From Gemmatimonadota bacterium (GTDB taxonomy: Bacteria > Gemmatimonadota > Gemmatimonadetes > Gemmatimonadales > GWC2-71-9), in the NCBI GenBank assembly GCA_003220985.1, contig QHTY01000161.1, positions 1 to 13,003 of the forward strand: a DNA stretch of 13,003 nt, read 5' to 3'. Position 1 is the first letter of the stretch; each line of letters begins with the position of its first letter. Both the position numbers and the translations under genes were made by a program. Shown piece by piece: positions 7,696 to 13,003 of this stretch. Below the pieces are notes generated by a model. The model was not told the DNA's origin. It did no database searches and was given only the letters and a program-made list of their open reading frames with translations.

Positions 7696-8923
7696 CCGTC
7701 CGTTCGGCGGCTAACCCAGCGGCGATTCTGCTCGCGAGCCCGAACAGCCGGATGAAACCCTCGGCGTCCTTCTGGTTGTAGACGTTGTCCTTGCCGAACG
7801 TCGCGTACGACGGCTGGTACAGCGCGAACGGGCTCTCGCGGCCGGCGACGATGACGTTCCCCTTGAACAACTTCAGCCGGACGGTGCCGGTGACGTTCTG
7901 TTGCGTGGCGCTGACGAGCGCGTCGAGCGCCTCGCGCTCCGGCGTCCACCAGCGCCCGTCGTACACCAGATCGGCATACCGGAGCGCGAGCTCGTCCTTC
8001 ATTCTGAGTGTCCGGCGATCGAGCACCATCTGCTCGAGCTCGCGGTGTGCCGCATAGAGCACCGTGCCACCCGGCGTCTCGTACACGCCGCGCGACTTCA
8101 TCCCCACGAGGCGGTCTTCGACGATGTCGGCGCGTCCAACGCCGTGCTCACCGGCGACCTCGTTCAGCTGCTCGAGCAGCTCGACGGGGCCAAGCGGAAC
8201 GGCGTCGAGGCTGACCGGATTCCCTGCTTCGAATCCGATCGTCACGACGACCGGTTCATCCGGCGCTGCGAGCGGATTCTTTGTCATGACGAAGATGTGC
8301 TCGGGGGCTTCCTGCGACGGATCCTCGAGGATGCCGCCCTCGTGCGAGCAGTGCCACAGGTTGCGATCGGTGGAATACGGCTTCGCGGCGGTGGCCTGCA
8401 CCGGCACGCCCTTGGCGTGCACATAGGCGATGAGATCTTCGCGGCCCTGGAATTTCCATTCGCGCCACGGCGCGATGATTTGCAGCTCGGGCGCGAGTGC
8501 GGCATAGGTCAGCTCGAAGCGGACCTGGTCGTTACCCTTCCCCGTGCAGCCGTGCGCCACGGCGTCGGCGCCGAGCCGTTGTGCGACGGCGACTTGGTGC
8601 GCCGCGGTGAGCGGCCGCGCCATCGAGGTGCCGAGCAAGTAGGTGCGCGCGTAGATCGCGCCGGCCCGCAGCGTGGGAAAGACGAAGTCGCGCACGAACT
8701 CCTCGCGCAGATCTTCGATGATGCAATCTTCGGCGCCGGAGCGTTTGGCTTTTGCGATCAACCCGTCGAGCTCACCGAGGCCCTGCCCCACGTCGGCGGC
8801 AAAGCAGACGACCCGCGCGCCGTAGGTCTCGCGCAGCCAGGGGACGATGGCGGAGGTGTCGAGGCCGCCGGAATAGGCGAGCACGACGAGGGGGCCAGGT
8901 TGGCCGTTGTGTTGTTTATGCAT
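7679..8923 (-). CDS. argG: Argininosuccinate synthase
   Basis: This enzyme joins citrulline and aspartate using ATP to form argininosuccinate, which ArgH then splits. The start at 8923 gives 414 residues: MHKQHNGQPGPLVVLAYSGGLDTS, with the ATP-pyrophosphatase P-loop SGGLDTS at 18-24. Other family motifs are LGTSMARPL (97-105), GCTGKGNDQVRFE (125-137) and YSTDRNLWHCSHEGG (183-197). The frame stays open to 9025, but the added residues would cross the operator and a hairpin and are not family-like. The short N-terminal extension MHKQHNGQPG is a little longer than usual. No Shine-Dalgarno sequence precedes the ATG. The start codon sits inside an ARG-box-like inverted repeat, so ArgR binding would block initiation directly. 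The 3' end overlaps argH. Confidence 0.98.
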   Translation of the reverse strand: MHKQHNGQPGPLVVLAYSGGLDTSAIVPWLRETYGARVVCFAADVGQGLGELDGLIAKAKRSGAEDCIIEDLREEFVRDFVFPTLRAGAIYARTYLLGTSMARPLTAAHQVAVAQRLGADAVAHGCTGKGNDQVRFELTYAALAPELQIIAPWREWKFQGREDLIAYVHAKGVPVQATAAKPYSTDRNLWHCSHEGGILEDPSQEAPEHIFVMTKNPLAAPDEPVVVTIGFEAGNPVSLDAVPLGPVELLEQLNEVAGEHGVGRADIVEDRLVGMKSRGVYETPGGTVLYAAHRELEQMVLDRRTLRMKDELALRYADLVYDGRWWTPEREALDALVSATQQNVTGTVRLKLFKGNVIVAGRESPFALYQPSYATFGKDNVYNQKDAEGFIRLFGLASRIAAGLAAERTDVPAR

Positions 8924-8942
8924 AGTGGTGCATAAAAATACA
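8909..8942 (-). promoter_or_regulatory. Tandem ARG-box-like ArgR operator over the argG start
   Basis: On the minus strand the core TGTATTTTTATGCA (8942-8929) fits the ArgR box pattern TGnATwwwwATnCA at every defined position. A second, weaker core TGCATAAACAACAC (8922-8909) begins 20 nt after the first, the spacing of paired ARG boxes. The region also contains a perfect 8-bp inverted repeat, TTTATGCA (8915-8922) and TGCATAAA (8929-8936), with a 6-nt spacer. The AT-rich site stands out in GC-rich DNA. It overlaps the argG ATG and the likely -10 region. An argR gene lies about 2.3 kb away. The assignment is by motif and context. Confidence 0.75.
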
Positions 8943-8978
8943 TACAGGGAGAGATGCTGCGCAAGGTCTACAAGAAGG

Positions 8979-9001
8979 AGATCCTTCGAAGCGAAGGATC
9001 T
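8979..9001 (-). terminator. Perfect 10-bp hairpin after the oxidoreductase gene
   Basis: AGATCCTTCG (8979-8988) and CGAAGGATCT (8992-9001) are exact reverse complements around a 3-nt loop, 11 nt downstream of the oxidoreductase stop. On the minus strand the stem is followed by CCTTCTTG, which is pyrimidine-rich but not a true U-tract. It may end the DUF1080-oxidoreductase transcript before the argG control region. Alternatively it may be a copy of an interspersed palindrome. Confidence 0.5.
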
Positions 9002-9012
9002 GCTTGCTCTAC

Positions 9013-10353
9013 CTACCAACCCCATCCCGCCCTATACCGCGGCTTAACCAGCTCTTCCGGCACGTTAGTCAGCACGGCTCCGGTCGCCGGATTCACGTCG
9101 ATGGGCTGCGCGGTGCGGACCGCCAGATTGCCGAGTAGCACCATCTCTGTGAGCGGCCCCGAATGGTCGGGGATGTTCGACCCCGCCGGCGGGCCGCCTT
9201 TGCACGCCGCGATCCATTCGGCGTACACGCCTTCGGTGCGCGGGTACTTCTGCGGAACCGGATGCGCCGTCACCCCTGCCTGCTTGACCTCATCGAGCAA
9301 GCGCGGATGCTCACCGTAAATCCCGGCGATGAGCTTTCCCGCATCGCCGATCCAGAGCTGCCCGCTGGTGTCGAAGGGCCACGCCAGCGGATCCGTGATC
9401 TCCTTGGGCCGCGGCGGATAGAGGCTACCGTCGCGCCATACCACCGTCACCGGCGGACGACTGCCCTTCGCCGCGAAGCTGTAGGTGATGCGCGAGCATG
9501 CCGGCGCCGTCTCGGGATAGAGCTTGGTGGACTCCGCTTCGATGCGCGTCGGGTAGCCGAGATTGAGCGCCCAGAACGACGCGTCCATCGAATGACAGGC
9601 GATGTCGCCGAGCGCGCCGGTTCCGAAATCCCACCAGCCGCGCCACTTGAATGGCGCGTAGGCCGGATTGTACGGCCGCTCGGGCACGGGACCGAGCCAC
9701 AGATCCCAGTCCAGGGTCGCGGGCGTGTGGTACTCCTCGAGGGGACGATCGATCGCCTGGGGCCAGATCGGCCGGTTGGTCCAGAGCTGGATCTCCCGCA
9801 CCGTTCCGATGAGACCCGTCTCGACCCACTCGCGAATCAGGCGTGTGCCTTCTTCGGCGTGACCCTGATTCCCCATCTGCGTCGCGACCTTGGCTTTGCG
9901 CGCCATGTCTTCGAGCTGCTTGACCTCCCACAGCGTCCGCGCGAGCGGCTTCTGAATCCGGGTGTGCTTGCCGAGCTTCATGGCCGCCATCCCGGCGACG
10001 GTGTGCGTGTGATCCGGCGTCGAGACGGTGACCGCGTCGATATTCTTTCCTTCTTTATCGAGCATCACGCGAAAATCCTTGAACCGCTTGGCCAGCGGGA
10101 ACGCGCTGAACGACTGCGCCGCCTGCCGGTCGTCCACGTCGCACAGGGCGTAGATGTTCTCCGTCTTGCCGACCCCGCGCACGTCGTTCGCTCCCATTCC
10201 GCCCACGCCGATGCACGCGATGTTCAGCTTGTCACTCGGCGCCAGCCGATTCCTGCCGCGGGCACCGAGCACGTGCGGCGGGACGATGGTGAAGGAGAGT
10301 CCCGTGGCGACGTCGCGCACGAACTTCCGGCGAGAGATGCGTTTCTTGCTCAT
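9013..10353 (-). CDS. Tat-exported Gfo/Idh/MocA family oxidoreductase
   Basis: This 446-residue NAD(P)-dependent sugar-type dehydrogenase starts MSKKRISRRKFVRD, with a twin-arginine motif (SRRKF) and a weakly hydrophobic stretch to about residue 30, so export in folded form is likely. The Rossmann fold shows IACIGVGGMG (45-54). It is followed by STPDHTHTVAG (111-121), the IQKPLA segment with the conserved Lys135, TQMGNQGH (158-165) and GDIACHSMD (249-257) in the substrate-binding domain. The Gln in IQKP (commonly EKP) is usual for the TQMGNQGH subgroup. The ATG overlaps the stop of the DUF1080 gene by 4 nt. The pair suggests oxidation of a sugar or glycoside, possibly at C3, with the lipoprotein acting on the 3-keto product. 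The substrate is unknown. Confidence 0.92.
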   Translation of the reverse strand: MSKKRISRRKFVRDVATGLSFTIVPPHVLGARGRNRLAPSDKLNIACIGVGGMGANDVRGVGKTENIYALCDVDDRQAAQSFSAFPLAKRFKDFRVMLDKEGKNIDAVTVSTPDHTHTVAGMAAMKLGKHTRIQKPLARTLWEVKQLEDMARKAKVATQMGNQGHAEEGTRLIREWVETGLIGTVREIQLWTNRPIWPQAIDRPLEEYHTPATLDWDLWLGPVPERPYNPAYAPFKWRGWWDFGTGALGDIACHSMDASFWALNLGYPTRIEAESTKLYPETAPACSRITYSFAAKGSRPPVTVVWRDGSLYPPRPKEITDPLAWPFDTSGQLWIGDAGKLIAGIYGEHPRLLDEVKQAGVTAHPVPQKYPRTEGVYAEWIAACKGGPPAGSNIPDHSGPLTEMVLLGNLAVRTAQPIDVNPATGAVLTNVPEELVKPRYRAGWGW

Positions 10354-11123
10354 GGGAGCACCCGAATCTTGATGTTGCGGAAGGCGACCCGAAACTCATG
10401 CTCCTGCAGGCCGATGTAGCCTTCGGCGTTGCGCCCGTACCGCGGGTGGGTGGCGAACTTGCTAGCCTTAACTTTCGCCTCCCAGTCCGGGCTGCCGAGT
10501 TCATACTCCACGACCTTGACGCCGTTGAGCCATTGCTCGACGTGGTTGCCGTCCACCAGAATGCGCACCTGGTTCCATTCGCCCGCAGGTTTCACAACAC
10601 CGGCAGGAGACGGATACAATCCGTAGTCCGCGCCCGCGGCAGTGAGGCGCGACTGCCCATCCACGTGTCCGGCGTCGTCGAGGACCTGCATTTCCGGGGC
10701 GGTCCAATAAATCGCGTCGTCGTCCTCGCTCGCTCGATAGAAGATCCCGCTGTTGCCTTTCGGAGCGACGTTCCACTCGAGCGACAGCTCGAAATTCCGG
10801 AACTTCTCGGTCGTGATGATGTCGGCCGCCGGCCGCACGCGCGTTAGCGCACCTTCACGAACGCCCCAACCCGAGGGCATCGAATCCATCTGCCACCCCC
10901 GCCAGCCGGCGGTGCTGTGGCCGTCGAACAAGAGACGCCACCCCGCGGCGCGCTCCTCCGGGGTGAGCGTGTTGAGCCGCATCGCCGCGCTGCCCGAGGG
11001 CGCAGTGGCCGACTCGACGGCGGCTGGGGATCGCGTGGACCGAGCGGCCGTGGTGCACGCCGCGACGAGCACCCCAAGACCCCCGACGCAGGAGATCAGG
11101 CGCGGTACAGTCAGGTGTTTCAC
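10350..11123 (-). CDS. DUF1080 lipoprotein, 3-keto-disaccharide hydrolase family
   Basis: The GTG start at 11123 has a GAGGA 6 nt upstream and gives 257 residues. The N-terminus is a lipoprotein signal with lipobox VAAC (Cys23), so the protein should be lipid-anchored in the envelope. A Ser/Thr/Ala-rich linker precedes the domain (about 60-257). The domain has family features: LLFDGHSTAGWRGW, NSGIFYRASE, PEMQVLDDAGH, YGLYPSP, AGEWNQVRILVDGNHVEQWLNG, and the ending GYIGLQEHEFRVAFRNIKIRVL. The fold is a concanavalin-like beta sandwich. Characterised members cleave 3-keto-glycosides by hydrolysis or elimination. Translational coupling to the oxidoreductase supports a shared pathway. Which sugar is used cannot be told. 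Confidence 0.93.
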   Translation of the reverse strand: MKHLTVPRLISCVGGLGVLVAACTTAARSTRSPAAVESATAPSGSAAMRLNTLTPEERAAGWRLLFDGHSTAGWRGWQMDSMPSGWGVREGALTRVRPAADIITTEKFRNFELSLEWNVAPKGNSGIFYRASEDDDAIYWTAPEMQVLDDAGHVDGQSRLTAAGADYGLYPSPAGVVKPAGEWNQVRILVDGNHVEQWLNGVKVVEYELGSPDWEAKVKASKFATHPRYGRNAEGYIGLQEHEFRVAFRNIKIRVLP

Positions 11124-11129
11124 GAGTTT

Positions 11130-11134
11130 TCCTC
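11130..11134 (-). promoter_or_regulatory. Ribosome binding site deciding the GTG start of the DUF1080 gene
   Basis: On the minus strand GAGGA stands 6 nt before the GTG at 11123. This is one of the clearest Shine-Dalgarno sequences in the window, where many starts have none. It supports initiation at this GTG and independent translation of the DUF1080-oxidoreductase pair. Confidence 0.7.
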
Positions 11135-11194
11135 GGGTCGTGAGTTCAGGTCGGAATCTGCTTCAACACTAGGCGGCGCTGCGCACCTTGGGAA

Positions 11195-11210
11195 GTTGCG
11201 CGGGCGCAAC
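11195..11210 (-). terminator. Hairpin directly after argR
   Basis: GTTGCGC (11195-11201) and GCGCAAC (11204-11210) are perfect reverse complements with a 2-nt centre, beginning 2 nt after the argR stop. On the minus strand the stem is followed by TTCCC, so the U-tract is poor. It may still end or attenuate the amidohydrolase-argR transcript before the DUF1080 gene. The promoter of the DUF1080 gene should lie in 11124-11194, where I see no strong hexamers. Confidence 0.4.
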
Positions 11211-11212
11211 GG

Positions 11213-11671
11213 TCAGGCGGGGATTCCCGCCAGTTCTTTCAAGCGCGTCTGGACCGCGCGGCGGGCCCGCTCGCCCCGCGCGATCACGAGGATCGCGTCG
11301 TCGCCCGCGATCGTGCCCATCACCTCGGCCCACCCGGCGCCGTCGAGCGCCAGGGCCAGCGCCTGCGCGCCGCCCGTCGTCGTCTTGAGCACGAGCAGCG
11401 GGCCGACGCCCTCGGCGGAGACGAGCATGGTGGGCAGCAGCTGCTCGAGATGCGGGCGGACCCCGGGGGTGCCTTCGGCCCCCGCCGCGTAATGCGAGCC
11501 GCCATCAGGCGCCGCGACTTTCGCCAGGCCGAGCTCGCGGATATCACGCGACAACGTCGCCTGCGTCACATCGAAGCCTTCCGCCTTGAGACGCTCACGC
11601 AGCTGCTCCTGACTGCCAATCGTCTCCCCACGCACAATCCGTAAGATGGCGGCGTGACGCTGGGTTTTCAT
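11213..11671 (-). CDS. argR: Arginine repressor
   Basis: This 152-residue regulator has the normal ArgR length. The N-terminal winged helix (about 1-68) begins MKTQRHAAILRIV and has the recognition segment GFDVTQATLSRDIRELGLAKV (32-52). The C-terminal domain (about 80-152) has GTIAGDDAILVIARG (119-133), with the Asp pair (124/125) that binds arginine at the hexamer interface. With arginine bound it should repress biosynthetic genes, including argGH through the boxes at 8909-8942. The ATG at 11671 overlaps the amidohydrolase stop (ATGA) with no Shine-Dalgarno sequence, so repressor synthesis looks coupled to that gene. I see no ARG box just upstream, so autoregulation through this junction is not evident. 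Confidence 0.96.
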   Translation of the reverse strand: MKTQRHAAILRIVRGETIGSQEQLRERLKAEGFDVTQATLSRDIRELGLAKVAAPDGGSHYAAGAEGTPGVRPHLEQLLPTMLVSAEGVGPLLVLKTTTGGAQALALALDGAGWAEVMGTIAGDDAILVIARGERARRAVQTRLKELAGIPA

Positions 11672-12867
11672 GTGGCGGAAATCTGGTGGACGATCCGGCC
11701 GCTGACTACTGTGAGAAGGGCGGCGGGGGGCGGCGAAGGGCGGCGGAGGGCGGCGAGGGGAAAAACCGCCACATCCGCGGATTTGCCGACATCCAACGAT
11801 CCGATTTCGGATTGCCAGCCGAGGGCACGCGCTCCGTCTATTGTAACGGCGCGGAGCGCGGCCTCCCCGCGTAGACCCGCCGCGTCGGCCTCCGCCCACA
11901 GATCCAGCACACCCACACTGACGACCGAGTCGGTCCCAAGCCCCACGGTAATGCCTTCTTCGACAAAGACCTTCAAGAATGCGCTGCCGTGACGATGCGC
12001 AGCGTTGGATCGTGGACAATGAGCGATGGTGGCGCCCCGCCGAGCAAGCGTCCGCACGTCGTCCTGGTCCACCTGGACGCAGTGGATGCACAGGGTCCCC
12101 TGCCCAATGACGCCACGCTGATCGATGTACTGAACGGGGGATGTGCCGTGCGCCTGGACCGCTATGCCACGCGCACGCCAAGCGTCCGAGAACGGGCCCG
12201 CGCCATCGCGAACGAACAGCGTTTCCTCCCTGGACTCCGCGATGTGCACAGCGACGGGAAGCCGCTCCTTTTTGGCGAACGCGATGACGGCCTCATAGAG
12301 CTGCGCGCTCACGGTATACGGCGCATGGGGCGAGACTCCGGCGACAAGCTGCGAGCTGGCGAGTCGGCGAAGTTGCGACACAGCCTTGGTGAGTTCCGTC
12401 ATGCTGGCGTCGCACTGAGTGGGGTCGGGGCCGAACACTTCCTGATAGAAGATCCCGCGCGCGCCGAGATCGTGCGCTGCGCGCATGACCGCGCCGGTCG
12501 AGCCGGTGTCGGCGACGCAGGTTACACCCGTTCTCCAGCATTCCCGAAGGCCGGCGGCAGCGGACTCAAGAAACTGAGGGTGTGGCGTCTTCTCTTTTAG
12601 CTCGCGCACGCGGCGAATCCACGCGCTGAACTCGGACTCCGTGTTGCCGCCACCCAGATGCATCAGCTCGAGATGCGTGTGGCAGTTGACGAGGCCCGGC
12701 AGAAGCTCGGCATCGGGAAAATGCAGCGACTGCGCGCCCTGCGGCGCTGGCACCTTCTCGTGGGGCCCGACCGCCGCGATTCTTCCGCTCGCGTCAACAA
12801 GAACGGCGCCGTCCTCGATGGGTGGCGCCGTCACAGGATGCACGCGGCCGGCTCGGATGCGAAGCAC
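11668..12867 (-). CDS. Amidohydrolase superfamily deaminase (possibly aminodeoxyfutalosine deaminase)
   Basis: A GTG start at 12867 gives 399 residues. Metal-site motifs of the TrzN/MtaD/SsnA-type deaminases are all present: LVNCHTHLE (His63, His65), AVHIAES (His208, Glu211), CIHCVQV (His262) and GLGTDSV (Asp313). SPHAPYTVS (179-187) and the early FSAWIRRVRELK segment recall aminodeoxyfutalosine deaminase of the futalosine menaquinone route. A general adenosine-type or guanine-type deaminase remains possible. The protein should be cytoplasmic. Near its C-terminus, residues about 371-386 (LAALRRPSPPPAALL) are encoded by a 10-bp tandem repeat. The stop overlaps argR by 4 nt. The start lacks a Shine-Dalgarno sequence and lies 8 nt after a palindrome. 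Confidence 0.88.
   Translation of the reverse strand: MLRIRAGRVHPVTAPPIEDGAVLVDASGRIAAVGPHEKVPAPQGAQSLHFPDAELLPGLVNCHTHLELMHLGGGNTESEFSAWIRRVRELKEKTPHPQFLESAAAGLRECWRTGVTCVADTGSTGAVMRAAHDLGARGIFYQEVFGPDPTQCDASMTELTKAVSQLRRLASSQLVAGVSPHAPYTVSAQLYEAVIAFAKKERLPVAVHIAESREETLFVRDGAGPFSDAWRARGIAVQAHGTSPVQYIDQRGVIGQGTLCIHCVQVDQDDVRTLARRGATIAHCPRSNAAHRHGSAFLKVFVEEGITVGLGTDSVVSVGVLDLWAEADAAGLRGEAALRAVTIDGARALGWQSEIGSLDVGKSADVAVFPLAALRRPSPPPAALLTVVSGRIVHQISAT
11717..11760 (-). repeat. 10-bp G/C-rich tandem repeat in the amidohydrolase 3' end
   Basis: Four units of period 10 (plus-strand AGGGCGGCGG, GGGGCGGCGA, AGGGCGGCGG, AGGGCGGCGA) are followed by a partial GGGG. Because 10 is not a multiple of three, gain or loss of one unit would shift the frame of the last 25 or so residues. 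It would also move the stop away from its overlap with argR. Confidence 0.8.
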
Positions 12868-12875
12868 GTATTAAG

Positions 12876-12893
12876 CGCAGGCTTTAGCCTGTG
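12876..12893. repeat. Short REP-like palindrome between the penicillin-binding protein and amidohydrolase genes
   Basis: CAGGCT (12878-12883) and AGCCTG (12886-12891) are perfect reverse complements around TT. The stem extends by a G-T and a C-G pair to 8 bp. It fills most of the 32-nt gap between the two genes. Similar AGGCTAAAGCCT palindromes recur between genes in several soil phyla (recalled, not searched). It could be a repeat, a weak terminator, or a structure masking the amidohydrolase start. Confidence 0.5.
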
Positions 12894-12899
12894 AACGAA

Positions 12900-13003
12900 T
12901 CAGGGAGTCACTCCGACGCCAAACGGCGAATGCACCTGGCACACCTGCGTCGGCTCGGTGCCGGGATAGAACCACTCCCAGCGCCGCACCTCGAGCGGGC
13001 AGA
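12900..13003 (-). CDS. C-terminal end of a probable class A penicillin-binding protein, partial
   Basis: Only the last 33 residues are in the window, ending in TGA at 12902-12900. The tail reads CPLEVRRWEWFYPGTEPTQV then CQVHSPFGVGVTP. The PGTEPTxxC segment with nearby Cys and His resembles the extreme C-terminus of bifunctional transglycosylase-transpeptidase penicillin-binding proteins (PBP1A/1C type). The other two frames on this strand give no recognisable tail. If correct, the gene would make peptidoglycan at the inner membrane. The call rests on one short motif, so it is tentative. Confidence 0.5.
   Translation of the reverse strand, partial: CPLEVRRWEWFYPGTEPTQVCQVHSPFGVGVTP

Noticed and set aside
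7901..8935. Plus-strand open frame (about 344 codons) opposite argG
   Set aside because: Antisense shadow of a highly conserved enzyme gene, with no family features of its own.
8924..9025. Longer argG start giving 34 extra residues
   Set aside because: The added stretch spans the hairpin and operator region and is not like ArgG N-termini; the ATG at 8923 fits the family.
9948..9959. Gln in place of Glu in the EKP motif of the oxidoreductase (IQKP)
   Set aside because: The V/I-QKPL form is common in the Tat-exported TQMGNQGH subgroup, so it is not an active-site defect.
9163..10419. Plus-strand open frame (about 418 codons) opposite the oxidoreductase
   Set aside because: Antisense shadow; the minus strand has a full Tat-oxidoreductase with conserved motifs.

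Overview
The window reads as a GC-rich Gram-negative chromosome segment. The signs are an Omp85-type outer-membrane barrel, a lipoprotein, a Tat substrate and the tail of a probable class A penicillin-binding protein. Gene content and style suggest Gemmatimonadota or a related soil phylum. That assignment is inference from family resemblance, because no rRNA or other phylogenetic marker is present. Genes are packed tightly, with many 4-bp ATGA overlaps.

Left part (1-5330). A truncated YjbQ-family gene on the minus strand is divergent from a four-gene plus-strand operon. The operon encodes an NtrB/NtrY-like membrane histidine kinase, an NtrC-family sigma54 activator, an outer-membrane beta-barrel protein with a bactofilin-like N-terminal region, and a small exported protein resembling DUF4390. 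The first three genes are joined by ATGA overlaps and the fourth starts 1 nt after the third. This suggests one transcript linking signal transduction to an envelope protein pair. The divergent intergenic region carries two facing arrays of 7-bp repeats. Further 7-bp arrays lie inside and at the end of the kinase gene.

Right part (5305-13003). Everything is on the minus strand. In transcription order: the end of a probable penicillin-binding protein; an amidohydrolase/deaminase overlapping argR; a DUF1080 lipoprotein overlapping a Tat-exported Gfo/Idh/MocA oxidoreductase (a plausible 3-keto-sugar pair); argG overlapping argH; and an HNH endonuclease-like gene overlapping a PCYCGC-motif protein. 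The last gene converges on the plus-strand operon with a 26-bp overlap of the two reading frames.

Regulation visible in sequence. Tandem ARG-box-like sites lie on the argG start region, and the arginine repressor gene itself is in the window, which predicts ArgR control of argGH. The DUF1080-oxidoreductase pair sits between argR and argGH and is bordered by hairpins. Several starts lack a Shine-Dalgarno sequence. The kinase and HNH genes have promoter-like hexamers so close that leaderless mRNAs are possible. I see no CRISPR array, tRNA, rRNA or insertion sequence. The most unusual signals are the short tandem repeats whose unit length is not a multiple of three, two of them placed just before ATGA junctions into regulator genes.
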